The translations under genes and the position numbers were made by a program. From an uncultured Pelagibacteraceae bacterium (GTDB lineage: Bacteria; Pseudomonadota; Alphaproteobacteria; Pelagibacterales; Pelagibacteraceae), in assembly GCA_902517455.1 (NCBI GenBank), contig CABYCN010000002.1, positions 1 through 64,000 on the forward strand: 64,000 nucleotides of DNA, in the 5' to 3' direction. Below are positions 45,594 to 55,791 of the stretch, piece by piece; within the stretch, counting starts at the first letter, position 1; every line of letters starts with the position of its first letter. The notes beneath the pieces are model-generated. The model ran no database searches and was not told the DNA's origin. It worked only from the letters and a program-made list of their open reading frames with translations.

Positions 45594-46163
45594 TTAAGCT
45601 TCAAGCTCTACATCCCAATATAGATAATCCATCCAACTTTTATGTAAATAATTTGGTGGAAAATTTTTTCCGTTACGGTGAAGGTCTTCGGTAGTTGGTT
45701 GATAAGGATATTGGGTAAGCCTCATTCCTGAGGTTTTAAGTAATTTTCCACCTTTTTTGACATTACATGCCGAACAGGCTGTTACAACGTTATCCCAATG
45801 AGTTTCCCCACCTTTTGACCTTGGAAGCAAATGATCAAATGTTAATTCTTCACCACTTCCGCAGTATTGACATGAAAATTTATCTCGCAGAAAAACATTG
45901 AACCTTGTGAAACTTGGTTTAGATTGTGGAACGATATAGTCTTTTAAAGCAATAACGCTGGGCAATTGCATACTAAAATTAGGACTTCTTACAAATCTAT
46001 CATAATTACTTACTATGATAACTCTATCCAAAAAAACCGATTTTACGGTATCCTGCCATGACCATAAAGATAAGGGGTAATAGCTTAAAGGTCTATAATC
46101 AGCATTTAAAACTAATGCTGGACATTTTTCTAAAGACATATTTTTTTCCATAAAACTATTCAT
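45594..46163 (-). CDS. HNH endonuclease family protein
   Basis: CQYCGSGEELTFDHLLPRSKGGETHWDNVVTACSACNVKKGGK. Confidence 0.9.
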   Translation of the reverse strand: MNSFMEKNMSLEKCPALVLNADYRPLSYYPLSLWSWQDTVKSVFLDRVIIVSNYDRFVRSPNFSMQLPSVIALKDYIVPQSKPSFTRFNVFLRDKFSCQYCGSGEELTFDHLLPRSKGGETHWDNVVTACSACNVKKGGKLLKTSGMRLTQYPYQPTTEDLHRNGKNFPPNYLHKSWMDYLYWDVELEA

Positions 46164-46208
46164 AAGTAAATCTTAACTTAAATAAAAATTAATTTCAATA
46201 TTTAGAAA

Positions 46209-46862
46209 TTATAAATTTTTTTTTAAAATATAATTTAATGCTACACTTGAGGCTTCAATGGGAATATGGTGATCACAATTTTTAATTAAATATGTCTCAA
46301 TGTCAATATTGCTTCTTATAAAAAAATCTTTTGCCTCTAACATAAATTTAGGTGAGACAACTTGATCTGAGTCCCCGTGTACTAATAGCGTTCTTGTTGA
46401 AGACCTTATCCTTGGTTTTAAATCTTTTTGATTAATAATCTTACCTGAAAAGCCAATTATACAATTATATTCTTTATCAGATGTCAAACCTAAATTTATT
46501 GACATCATGCAACCTTGACTAAAACCCGATAAACAGATTTTTTTATTTTCTAAATTAAATTCCTTCTTAACCTCGCTAATGAATTCATTTAATATTTTTT
46601 CTGCTTTAATACTTTCCTCTATAATATAATTTGGATCATCTTTTGTTAAATCAAACCACTGAAAGCCTGATGGATTTATTGAGCATCGTTCATGTCCATT
46701 AGGGCAAATAAAGATCGTATTGGGTAAGTGCCTTTTCCAATTCAATGACAGCATACTTATATCTTTTCCATCCCCTCCATATCCATGAAGTAAAATGATC
46801 GCTTTTTTAATTTCTTTTCCTTTCTCAGGTTCAATAATGGTTGAGTCCAGACAAAATGTCAT
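46209..46862 (-). CDS. Phospholipase/carboxylesterase family alpha/beta hydrolase
   Basis: ILLHGYGGDGKD, LSGFSQGCMMSI, VHGDSDQVVSP, CDHHIP. Confidence 0.88.
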   Translation of the reverse strand: MTFCLDSTIIEPEKGKEIKKAIILLHGYGGDGKDISMLSLNWKRHLPNTIFICPNGHERCSINPSGFQWFDLTKDDPNYIIEESIKAEKILNEFISEVKKEFNLENKKICLSGFSQGCMMSINLGLTSDKEYNCIIGFSGKIINQKDLKPRIRSSTRTLLVHGDSDQVVSPKFMLEAKDFFIRSNIDIETYLIKNCDHHIPIEASSVALNYILKKNL

Positions 46863-46911
46863 ACTGTATGATTTATGTTTTTTTATTATTAAAAGACTTT
46901 ACAATACTTAC

Positions 46912-47115
46912 ATGATTTCTGGAATAATTGTAAAAATTTTATCAATCGCTTTATTAATAGCTGTTGGTATAGTTCTAATACTTGGAATTGGAACTTTGTT
47001 CAAGGGTGGAGAAACAAGTAAAAAATATTCAAATAAATTAATGCAATTGAGAGTTTTGCTTCAGTTTATAGCTGTCATTGCTTTGGTAGGTTTTGCATAT
47101 TTTTTTAAAAATTAA
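46912..47115 (+). CDS. HIG1-domain/twin-TM small membrane protein
   Basis: 67-aa protein, two hydrophobic helices with KKYSNKLMQLRVLLQFIAV; start trimmed to internal ATG. Confidence 0.7.
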   Translation: MISGIIVKILSIALLIAVGIVLILGIGTLFKGGETSKKYSNKLMQLRVLLQFIAVIALVGFAYFFKN

Positions 47116-47621
47116 TTATAGTCTTTTAACCATTCTATAAACTTTCTATGATTAAAATCAGTTGATCCGATAATTCTTGCAAACTCCAATCCCTCTTTAT
47201 TTATTAAAATTGATGTTGGTATTCCTCTAAGTTTAAATTTTTTTGCTAACGTAATTGGATTGTCAAAATACAATTTTAAATTTTGAATTTTTAGATCTTC
47301 AAAAAACTCTGTAGCTTTTTTTTCATCTTCTTTTCCAATATTTATTGCAAATATTTTTAAATTATCAAAATTTTCTTGAACTTGTAAGGAGTCCAAAGAG
47401 GGCATTTCTTCTCGGCAAGGAGCACACCAAGTTGCCCAAAAATTCAGTAAAATTAAATTTCCGTTGTAGTCATTCAGGTCTATTTTCTCACTTTTAGCAT
47501 TTAAAAACGTTATAGTATCATATTTTTTTAGTTCCTTATTAATAACAAGATTTTTTATATTCTTTTTCTCATCAGCAAAAGAATTAGATATAAAAAAGAT
47601 AAATATTATTAAAAATCTCAT
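47112..47621 (-). CDS. TlpA-like thioredoxin-fold protein
   Basis: Signal peptide, LLNFWATWCAPCREEMPSL, GIPTSILINKEG. Confidence 0.9.
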   Translation of the reverse strand: MRFLIIFIFFISNSFADEKKNIKNLVINKELKKYDTITFLNAKSEKIDLNDYNGNLILLNFWATWCAPCREEMPSLDSLQVQENFDNLKIFAINIGKEDEKKATEFFEDLKIQNLKLYFDNPITLAKKFKLRGIPTSILINKEGLEFARIIGSTDFNHRKFIEWLKDYN

Positions 47622-47645
47622 ATTAAAAAGGTATAATTAATTATC

Positions 47646-49031
47646 ATGACAAAAAATAAAAACAACCGGGCAATATGGGGTAGAAGAATCAAAGGTACTC
47701 CTTCCTTACTTTTTCAAAAAGTTGGAAGCTCAATAGATATTGATAAAAGGCTTTATAAACAAGATATAGCTGTATCTATTGCTCATGTAGAGATGTTATT
47801 TAAACAAAAAATAATTTCCTTCAAAGTTAAGAATAAAATTGTCTATGGATTGAATAGAATAGAGAAAGAGATAATTAAAAAAAAATTCGAATTTAATAAA
47901 AAATATGAAGATATTCATATGAATATTGAGAAAAGACTCTTTCAAATAATTGGGGTAGAGGCTGGCTACATACACACTGCAAGATCAAGAAATGATCAAG
48001 TTATTACTGATTTTAAAATTTGGATCAAATCATCAACTATAGAGATAAAATCTATAATAGATAAAATTATTAAAAGTATTTTAAAGCTGGCAGAAAAAAA
48101 TATAAAAACTATCATGCCCGGCTTTACACATTTAAAAAGTGCTCAAGCAATTTCTTTTGCACATTATTTAATGGCTTACGTAGAAATGCTTAATAGAGAT
48201 AAAAAAAGATTTAACGATAATTTGCATAATTTAGATGAAAACCCTTTGGGTGTGGCTGCAATATCAGGAACGTCTTTTAACATCGATAGAATTTATACAA
48301 GTAAAAAACTTAAATTTAAAAGACCTACAAATAACTCTATTGATACTATTTCAGACAGAGATTTTGTTTTAGATTTTTTGTATAGCTCTTCGGTATGTTC
48401 AATGCATATCTCAAGAATCGCTGAGGATCTTATTATTTGGAACTCAGAAGGCTTTAGATTAATAAATTTATCAGATAAAATAGTCACGGGTTCGTCTATA
48501 ATGCCCCAAAAGAAAAACCCAGATCTGTTAGAATTCCTTAGAGGAAAATCTGGAGTCATTTATGGAAATTTATTATCCATGTTTACTATTTTAAAAGGAT
48601 TACCTTTATCATATTTTAAAGACCTACAAGATGATAAAGAAATAATTTTCAGATCAAATGATACGCTTCTAGACTGTTTAAAAATATTTGATGAAATTAT
48701 CAAAAACATAAGCCCTAACAAAAAAAGAATGTTTGAGCTTACAAACTTTGGTTATATTACCGCTACTGACCTGGCTGATTATCTTGTGAAATACCATGCG
48801 ATGTCCTTCAGAGATGCGTATGCAAAAACAGCAAATATAGTTAATTTAGCAGAAAAAAAGAGAAAAAATCTTAATCAGTTAACTCTTAAGGAACTCAAAA
48901 AAATTGAACCAAAGCTAACTAAAGATGTTTTTAGAGTTTTTGATTTAAATTATTCAGTAGACTCTAAAAAATCTTATGGGGGAACTGCTTTTGGTAATAT
49001 TAAAAAAATGATAATGAAATATAAAAAATAA
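47646..49031 (+). CDS. argH: Argininosuccinate lyase
   Basis: IHTARSRNDQVITDFKIW, SSIMPQKKNPDLLEFLRGKSG. Confidence 0.95.
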   Translation: MTKNKNNRAIWGRRIKGTPSLLFQKVGSSIDIDKRLYKQDIAVSIAHVEMLFKQKIISFKVKNKIVYGLNRIEKEIIKKKFEFNKKYEDIHMNIEKRLFQIIGVEAGYIHTARSRNDQVITDFKIWIKSSTIEIKSIIDKIIKSILKLAEKNIKTIMPGFTHLKSAQAISFAHYLMAYVEMLNRDKKRFNDNLHNLDENPLGVAAISGTSFNIDRIYTSKKLKFKRPTNNSIDTISDRDFVLDFLYSSSVCSMHISRIAEDLIIWNSEGFRLINLSDKIVTGSSIMPQKKNPDLLEFLRGKSGVIYGNLLSMFTILKGLPLSYFKDLQDDKEIIFRSNDTLLDCLKIFDEIIKNISPNKKRMFELTNFGYITATDLADYLVKYHAMSFRDAYAKTANIVNLAEKKRKNLNQLTLKELKKIEPKLTKDVFRVFDLNYSVDSKKSYGGTAFGNIKKMIMKYKK

Positions 49032-49165
49032 TGATAGTCAAAAAAATTATATTAATTTTATTTTTATTTTCCATGATTATCTCTTGTGGAAAAAAAGGAG
49101 ATCCTGTTTATAACGATCCAAAAAAAAAAGTAGAATATCAAAATACTTTAATAAATAAAATTTAA
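49031..49165 (+). CDS. lptM: LptM/YifL-like small lipoprotein
   Basis: 44-aa ORF MIVKKIILILFLFSMIISCGKKGDPVYNDPKKKVEYQNTLINKI with lipobox and CGKKGDPVY, located between argH and lysA; missed by the ORF track. Confidence 0.8.
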   Translation: MIVKKIILILFLFSMIISCGKKGDPVYNDPKKKVEYQNTLINKI

Positions 49166-50379
49166 TGAAATACATCAATAAAAAATTGGTAATTGAAAAA
49201 ACTAGTATAGAAAATATAGCCAAAAAGTATGGTACACCAACTTATAGCTATTCCTATGACCAATTAAGGACAAACATTAATAATTTTAAAAAAAGTTTTA
49301 AATCTTTTTCACCATTAATATGTTTTTCTGTTAAATCAAACTCAAATGTAAATTTGATTGAAGAAATAAAGAAATTTGGATTAGGTGCAGATGTTGTATC
49401 AATCGGAGAATTAATGACTGCAATTAAAGCTGGAATTAATCCCAAAAAAATAGTTTTTTCAGGAGTTGGCAAAACTTCAAATGAAATAATTTATGCTATT
49501 GAAAAAAAAATACTGCTTATAAATGCAGAGTCTAAAAGTGAAATTAAAGAAATAAATAGAATTGCAAAGTTAAAAAAAAAGAAAATTAAAATAGGTATTC
49601 GTTTAAATCCAAATACTGACGCTAAAACCTTAAGCCAAATATCTACTGGAAAAAAAGAAAATAAGTTTGGTGTTAATGAAAAAACATTTATAGATCTTGT
49701 AAAATATTGTAAAAATTCAAGAAATATTCTATTAAGTTGCCTAAGTGTTCACATTGGAAGCCAAATTTTAAATCACAAACCATATGAGAGAATGCTAAAA
49801 GTAATTGACAAAATTATCAATAAAACAAACTATAAATTTGAATTTATTGATTTGGGCGGGGGCATGGGTATTACTTATAATAACAAAAACAGAAAACTAG
49901 ACTACAAAAAATATAACTTTGCTGTAAATAGATTTCTAAAAAAACATAAATCAAAAATAATTTTTGAACCGGGAAGATCTATTATAGGAAATACTGGAAC
50001 ATTGATTTCTAAAATTATTTATATTAAAGAAACAAAAAACAAAAATTTTATCATTTTAGATGCAGCAATGAACGATTTGATGAGACCAGCTTTGTATGGT
50101 GCTACTCATAAAATTTTGCCTTCGAAAAAAATAGGTAAAAAAACCAAAAAAATTTATGAATTTGTTGGACCAATTTGCGAAAGCACTGACAAATTTATAA
50201 CCTTAAAAAAATTTCAAAAATTAAAAGAGAAAGATATAATAGCAATCTGTGATGTGGGTGCTTATGGAATGTCTCTTAGCTCTAACTATAATTTAAGACT
50301 TAAACCTTTAGAGTTACTTATTAAAAAATCCAAGATAAGAGTTATTAAAAAAAGGCAAAAATATAAAGATTTAATTTAG
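49165..50379 (+). CDS. lysA: Diaminopimelate decarboxylase
   Basis: YGTPTYSYSYDQLR, CFSVKSNSN PLP lysine, HIGSQI, FEPGRSIIGNTG, CDVGAYGMSLSSNYN. Confidence 0.95.
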   Translation: MKYINKKLVIEKTSIENIAKKYGTPTYSYSYDQLRTNINNFKKSFKSFSPLICFSVKSNSNVNLIEEIKKFGLGADVVSIGELMTAIKAGINPKKIVFSGVGKTSNEIIYAIEKKILLINAESKSEIKEINRIAKLKKKKIKIGIRLNPNTDAKTLSQISTGKKENKFGVNEKTFIDLVKYCKNSRNILLSCLSVHIGSQILNHKPYERMLKVIDKIINKTNYKFEFIDLGGGMGITYNNKNRKLDYKKYNFAVNRFLKKHKSKIIFEPGRSIIGNTGTLISKIIYIKETKNKNFIILDAAMNDLMRPALYGATHKILPSKKIGKKTKKIYEFVGPICESTDKFITLKKFQKLKEKDIIAICDVGAYGMSLSSNYNLRLKPLELLIKKSKIRVIKKRQKYKDLI

Positions 50380-50391
50380 CTTCATATATTA

Positions 50392-51093
50392 ATGATAAGA
50401 AACTCAATATTTTCGATTTTCTTTTTTTTTGGAATAATATTTATATCAATAATTTTTTTGCCTTCATTTTTCTTACCCCGAAAAATTGTTCTGTTTGGTG
50501 GAAAATTGATGGGATATTGGGCAGGTTTTTGTTTAAAATTTTTTATGTCAACTAAGATAATTATCAAAGGGGGGGAGAACATTGTTAATAATGATAAATT
50601 TTTTATAGCTTCATCTCATCAATCAATGTTTGAGACTTTTTACTTGCAAACTATTTTTAATTCACCAATTTTTATACTAAAAAAAGAATTAATTTTAATA
50701 CCAGTTTTTGGTTGGTACTTGAAAAAAATCGGATCTATTTCAGTAAAAAGAAATAAAATAACCAGAGATAATTTAGGTTTTTTAGATGATATTAGAAAAA
50801 CATTAGTTAATTCAGACCGCCCTTTAATAATTTTTCCTCAAGGCACAAGAGCCTTACCGAATGAAAGACCTCAATTTAAGAAAGGCGTATCAAGAGTATA
50901 TTCTGAATTAAAGATTAAATGTCAGCCAATTGCAATTAATTCAGGATATGTTTGGCCAAAAAAGGGTTTGAAGGTTCCAAATAAAACTATAACTATTTCA
51001 ATTTTAGAACCAATACCATCTGGTCTTCAAAAAGATGAATTTATTAAAATTTTAGAAAATAATATTTACTCAGAACTTAATTTATTAAATTAG
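50392..51093 (+). CDS. plsC: 1-acyl-sn-glycerol-3-phosphate acyltransferase
   Basis: SSHQSMFETFYLQ (Hx4-D/E variant), FPQGTRALPNERPQFKKG. Confidence 0.85.
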   Translation: MIRNSIFSIFFFFGIIFISIIFLPSFFLPRKIVLFGGKLMGYWAGFCLKFFMSTKIIIKGGENIVNNDKFFIASSHQSMFETFYLQTIFNSPIFILKKELILIPVFGWYLKKIGSISVKRNKITRDNLGFLDDIRKTLVNSDRPLIIFPQGTRALPNERPQFKKGVSRVYSELKIKCQPIAINSGYVWPKKGLKVPNKTITISILEPIPSGLQKDEFIKILENNIYSELNLLN

Positions 51094-52202
51094 CCTTTCA
51101 TTGGCATAACAACAAAAATACTATCAAAATCTCCTGGATCTTTTATTAACGCTGGTGAACCTGTGTCATTAAAAAATATCTCTATTTTTTCTCCAATAAT
51201 CTGAGACGCAACATCGATTAGATATCTCGAATTAAAACTAATTTCTAAATCATGGTCAAATTTTACAACTAAAGTTTCCTTCCCATCTCCGCTATTTGTA
51301 TTATTTACAGATAAATTTAAAATATCTTTTGTTAAATTAAACTTAACACCATCTTTTTTGTCCAAAGATACAGAGGCAACCCTATCCACAGAATCTAAAA
51401 ATACTTTTAAATTTATCTCTAATTTTTTCTGATTGTTTTTTGGAATTACCTGAATGTAGTTTGGAAACTTCCCATCAATTAATTTAGAAATTAAAACACT
51501 ATTATTAAGCTCAAATTTTATTTTTGACTTTATGTTTGAAATTTTAACATCTCCATCATAACTATCTAACAAAGAGCATAACTGAAAAATGGTCTTTTTA
51601 GGCAATATAATTGGTTCAAAATCAATCCGCTCTTCTAATCTAATCTTAGATATAGACATTCGGTGACTATCAGTAGCTGCTGCAGTTAAATAACTTTTAT
51701 CCTCTACCTCAGTTTGGTGTAAATATATTCCACTTAGATAATGTCTAGTTTCATCGCTAGAAATTGAAAATTTACATTTGTTTAATAATTTTAATAATTG
51801 TTTAGATTTTATTGAAAATTGGTTTTTATTAAAGTCTTCATCGGTCAAAGGAAATTCTGAAGCACTTAGGGTATTCAAATTAAAAAAGGATTTTTCAGAC
51901 TCAATATGTAATTTACTAGCATCATTTAATGTTAAATTAATTTTTTTACCTGAAGAAAATTTTCTCACTATATCATACATAATAGAGGAAACAGTAGTTA
52001 TCTTACCCTCTTCAAAAACTTCTACATTATTCAACCGGTGAATAAATATTAAATCTAGGTCTGTTGCAGTTATAGTTAAATTAGAGTTTTGTGCCTCAAG
52101 CAATATGTTAGATAGTATTGGAAGAGTACTTCTTTTTTCAATAACACCTTGACAATAATTCAACGCTTGTTGAAGATCTTGTTGATTAACGTTAAATTTC
52201 AT
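51090..52202 (-). CDS. dnaN: DNA polymerase III beta subunit
   Basis: LPILSNILLEAQNSNLTITATDLD, AATDSHRMSISK, C-terminal VVMPMKG. Confidence 0.95.
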   Translation of the reverse strand: MKFNVNQQDLQQALNYCQGVIEKRSTLPILSNILLEAQNSNLTITATDLDLIFIHRLNNVEVFEEGKITTVSSIMYDIVRKFSSGKKINLTLNDASKLHIESEKSFFNLNTLSASEFPLTDEDFNKNQFSIKSKQLLKLLNKCKFSISSDETRHYLSGIYLHQTEVEDKSYLTAAATDSHRMSISKIRLEERIDFEPIILPKKTIFQLCSLLDSYDGDVKISNIKSKIKFELNNSVLISKLIDGKFPNYIQVIPKNNQKKLEINLKVFLDSVDRVASVSLDKKDGVKFNLTKDILNLSVNNTNSGDGKETLVVKFDHDLEISFNSRYLIDVASQIIGEKIEIFFNDTGSPALIKDPGDFDSIFVVMPMKG

Positions 52203-53604
52203 TTTCCTTATTATTAAATAATATCTGATTTTTTAATTTATTAATATTTTCAACAATTTCTGGATCTTTTTCTTTAAGCCTTTCTATAGTTTTGACTGAG
52301 TGAATAATTGTTGTATGGTCCCTATTTGAAAATTCCCTACCAATTTCTGGTAAGGATTTTGAGGTAAGAGTTTTAGTTAAATAAATGGCAGTTTGTCTTG
52401 GCCTAACTAAATATCTTGATCTCCTTGAGGATAACATTTCATTTTTACTAATTTTAAAAAATTTACAAACCAAAGTTTGAATCAAGTCAATTGTAACTTT
52501 GTTTTCTGATATATTCAGTAAATCTTTTAATACTATCTTGGTTTCAGATAGATTAGGCATCTTGTTATAAATTCTTGAAAAAGAAATTATTCTATTTAAA
52601 GCTCCAACTAATTCTCTGACACTTGTCTTTATTTCAAAGCTTATAAAAGTTAATATTTCTTTTGGAATTTCGAGTTTCTTTGAGTAAAGTAAATTTGACT
52701 CCTCTATTTTCTTCTCAACAATTTTTTTTCTCAATTCGTAATCTGGTTTTTGAATATCAACTACTAACCCACCTGAAAATCTGGATTTAATTCTTTCTTG
52801 CATTCTAGAAAGCTTATTAGGGGGTCTATCAGCAGAAACTATTATTTGAGAACCTTTATCAATTAAAGCATTAAATGTATGAAAAAATTCCTCTTGCATA
52901 GCCTCTTTGCCATTCATAAATTGAATATCATCAATTAAGAGTACATCTGTATTCCTGAAATATTCTTTAAATTTCACCATATTGTTAGATTTTATTGATT
53001 TAACAAATTGATACATAAACCGCTCAGCTGAAATAAACAAAACTTTATTTTCGTTTTTAATTTCAATTCCTATAGAATTTAATAGATGAGTTTTGCCCAT
53101 ACCTACTCCACCATAAATATAAAGCGGATTATAATGAGAAACATTTTCTGAAACTTTTATTGATGCCTCATACGCAAGTTTGTTACTTGATCCAGTAATA
53201 AAATTATCAAATTTTTTATTTGGATCAATTCTATTATATTGAAGATAAGTGTCTTTTATAAAAGAGACATTTTCTTTTAAAGCTAACTTTTTTAAATCTT
53301 CTTCACTTTTATTAATACTTCGCTCAACAATCTTGAACTCAATTCTTATTACGCTTTTTCTATAGTTTTTAATTACTTTTAAAATTTGATCTAAGTATCT
53401 TGAAGTAATCCAATCTCTTATAAATCTTGTAGGAACAGACAATAAGATATAACTATTAAATTCCTCAACAAAACTTATTTTTTTCAACCAACTTTCGTAA
53501 ATATCTGATCCTAATTTTTTTTTCAGATCTAATTGGATTAAATTCCAATTTAAAATTTCTGGATTTAAGTTTAGTAAATCATTATTAATATTAGATTTAT
53601 TCAT
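52192..53604 (-). CDS. dnaA: Chromosomal replication initiator DnaA
   Basis: YGGVGMGKTHLLNSIG, LIDDIQFMNGKEAMQEEFFHTFN, SRRSRYLVRPRQTAIYLTKTLTSKSLPEIGREFSNRDHTTIIHS. Confidence 0.97.
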   Translation of the reverse strand: MNKSNINNDLLNLNPEILNWNLIQLDLKKKLGSDIYESWLKKISFVEEFNSYILLSVPTRFIRDWITSRYLDQILKVIKNYRKSVIRIEFKIVERSINKSEEDLKKLALKENVSFIKDTYLQYNRIDPNKKFDNFITGSSNKLAYEASIKVSENVSHYNPLYIYGGVGMGKTHLLNSIGIEIKNENKVLFISAERFMYQFVKSIKSNNMVKFKEYFRNTDVLLIDDIQFMNGKEAMQEEFFHTFNALIDKGSQIIVSADRPPNKLSRMQERIKSRFSGGLVVDIQKPDYELRKKIVEKKIEESNLLYSKKLEIPKEILTFISFEIKTSVRELVGALNRIISFSRIYNKMPNLSETKIVLKDLLNISENKVTIDLIQTLVCKFFKISKNEMLSSRRSRYLVRPRQTAIYLTKTLTSKSLPEIGREFSNRDHTTIIHSVKTIERLKEKDPEIVENINKLKNQILFNNKENEI

Positions 53605-53879
53605 AAATACGAGGAAGGTTCAGTTAGAACCATAATTCAATTATTGCAACAAATAATTTTCAAAAATGAAAAAAAAATTAAATCTGGGATTGTGTCTTTC
53701 AATATTTTAAAAAATGTTTAGTTAAAAATAAAATTCACAACTTTCAACAAATAAAATTTATAATTGAATCAGTAATGTTAGTTTGTTTACTAAATCTAAA
53801 TATAGTACTTAAAAAAGAAAAATTTATAGATTATGTAGTTTTTTAAGTTGAATTTTTTTAACAACCTCTGGTGTTAAAA

Positions 53880-54140
53880 TTATATTGAAGAAATTTTTTT
53901 TGTTATCCTCGAGACATTTCTTGAAGCATTTTGCTTTTTAATAATTCCTGTTTTAGTAATCTTCATTAACTCAGAATTCAACTTAGGTAAGAATTTTAAT
54001 GCGTCTGATTTCTTTTTTTCTGCAATTAGAGAGTACATTTTTTTTAAAGCAGCCTTATATCTGCTTTTTCGTGCTTTATTTACTAATGTTTGTTTTGATA
54101 TTCTTCTAATTCTTTTAATAGCTGATTTTGTATTTGCCAT
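53880..54140 (-). CDS. rpsT: 30S ribosomal protein S20
   Basis: MANTKSAIKRIRRISKQTLVNKARKSRYK; start trimmed from ORF track to the internal Met. Confidence 0.93.
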   Translation of the reverse strand: MANTKSAIKRIRRISKQTLVNKARKSRYKAALKKMYSLIAEKKKSDALKFLPKLNSELMKITKTGIIKKQNASRNVSRITKKISSI

Positions 54141-54187
54141 ATAAGCAGGGGTATAGCTTGTGGAATTATTTTGGTCAATCAAATAAT

Positions 54188-55054
54188 CTATAATTTTTGG
54201 CATAATTCACAAAAAAAAGTTGATCTTTTGGAAATCGTTTTCTTTTTAATTATTCCGTGACATTTAAAATTTTTACAACTCAACCCTTCTTTCTCATAAA
54301 CTTTAAATTCTTTTTGATAATCTCCTTTTCTGCCAGACGTATTTTTAAAATCTCTTATGGTCGAGCCCCCTCTTCTAATTGCTTCTAGAAGAACTTTTCT
54401 AGAATTTTTAATTATTTTCCTACAGTCATCTTTTTTTAATAGATATGCTTTTTTACTAGGATTAATCTTGCTTAAGAATAGAATCTCACTTGCATAAATA
54501 TTACCAATCCCAGAAACAAATTTTTGATCTAATAAAAAATTTTTTATATTCTTTTTTTTATTTTTAAAAAAAGAAATGATATATTTTATATCAAACTCTG
54601 GCTGAAATGGTTCAGGTCCAAGATGAGAGAACTTTTGCTTTAGCTTGCTAATATCGTCGATAATTTCAAAGAAACCGAATCGTCTAGGGTCATTATAAAC
54701 AATTTTAAAATTATCAAAAATTATTTCTACATGATTATGTTTTTTGGGTAGAGTAGGTGAACTGTAAAAACTGGTATTTGTTATCAAACTTTTTTTATTT
54801 TGGTCAACCAAGTGTATCGTGCCAGACATTCCTAGATGTAAAAGACAATATCTTTTGTCAGATAAATGCAAGATTAAATATTTTGAGTATCTTCCAACTT
54901 TGATTATTTTTTGATTTTCCAAAATACTTGAAAAATTATAGGGAATCTTAAATCTAAGGTTTCTGTTTCTTACTATTACTTTTTTAACCTTCTTTTTATC
55001 AATTTTTTTGTGAAGTGACTGTCTGACCACTTCTACTTCTGGTAATTCTGGCAT
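54188..55054 (-). CDS. mutM: Formamidopyrimidine-DNA glycosylase
   Basis: MPELPEVEVVRQSL, YNDPRRFGFF, GIGNIYASEILF, zinc-finger C-terminus. Confidence 0.96.
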   Translation of the reverse strand: MPELPEVEVVRQSLHKKIDKKKVKKVIVRNRNLRFKIPYNFSSILENQKIIKVGRYSKYLILHLSDKRYCLLHLGMSGTIHLVDQNKKSLITNTSFYSSPTLPKKHNHVEIIFDNFKIVYNDPRRFGFFEIIDDISKLKQKFSHLGPEPFQPEFDIKYIISFFKNKKKNIKNFLLDQKFVSGIGNIYASEILFLSKINPSKKAYLLKKDDCRKIIKNSRKVLLEAIRRGGSTIRDFKNTSGRKGDYQKEFKVYEKEGLSCKNFKCHGIIKKKTISKRSTFFCELCQKL

Positions 55055-55086
55055 TTAGTATTATATTCAACCCATTATTTATTATT

Positions 55087-55791
55087 ATGCAACAATATCT
55101 ACAAAACAAAAAAGGACTAGTGAAAAATGTTTTTAATAAGGTCTACGATCGATATGACCTTATGAATGATTTCATGTCTTTAGGTATTCACAGACTTTGG
55201 AAAAAAAATCTTTTAAATATGATGAATCCCTCATCAAATCAAAATTTAATTGATGTAGCATGTGGAACCGGTGATATTGCTGAACTTTTTTTAAATAATA
55301 CAAATAAATTAACCCCCATAACTTGTGTTGATCCTAATAAAGGTATGATCCTAAAAGGTATTGAGAAACTTAAAAAATTTAAAAATATAAATTGGGTGAT
55401 TGGATCTGCAGAAAAACTCCCCCTTGAAGATAACTTTTTTGATTTTTATACTATAAGTTTTGGTTTAAGAAATACTAAAAATTTAGATAAATCTTTGACT
55501 GAAGCTTATCGCGTTTTAAAGCCAGGTGGTCGTTTTTTTTGTCTTGAATTTTCAAAAATACAAAATCCAGATCTAGATTTTATCTACAATAATTACTCAA
55601 AGCTTATACCTTTGATTGGTAAATTAATTGTTGGTGAAAGAGAACCCTATGATTATCTTGTTCAGAGTATAGCGAATTTTTTACATCAAGAAGAATTAAT
55701 TGATTTAATGAAAAAAAACGGTTTTGAGAAAAATTCATATAGAAATTTGTCTGGTGGAATAGTCTCTATACATAGCGGCTGGAAAATTTGA
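55087..55791 (+). CDS. ubiE: Ubiquinone biosynthesis C-methyltransferase UbiE
   Basis: VFNKVYDRYDLMNDFMSLGIHRLWK, DVACGTGDIAELF, FGLRNTKNLDKSLTEAYRVLKPGGRFFCLEFS. Confidence 0.96.
   Translation: MQQYLQNKKGLVKNVFNKVYDRYDLMNDFMSLGIHRLWKKNLLNMMNPSSNQNLIDVACGTGDIAELFLNNTNKLTPITCVDPNKGMILKGIEKLKKFKNINWVIGSAEKLPLEDNFFDFYTISFGLRNTKNLDKSLTEAYRVLKPGGRFFCLEFSKIQNPDLDFIYNNYSKLIPLIGKLIVGEREPYDYLVQSIANFLHQEELIDLMKKNGFEKNSYRNLSGGIVSIHSGWKI

Noticed and set aside
53605-53879. oriC in the dnaA-rpsT intergenic region
   Set aside because: AT-rich with scattered TTCACAA/TTTCAACA-like words, but no clear cluster of TTATCCACA DnaA boxes; needs GC-skew and DnaA-box scan to support
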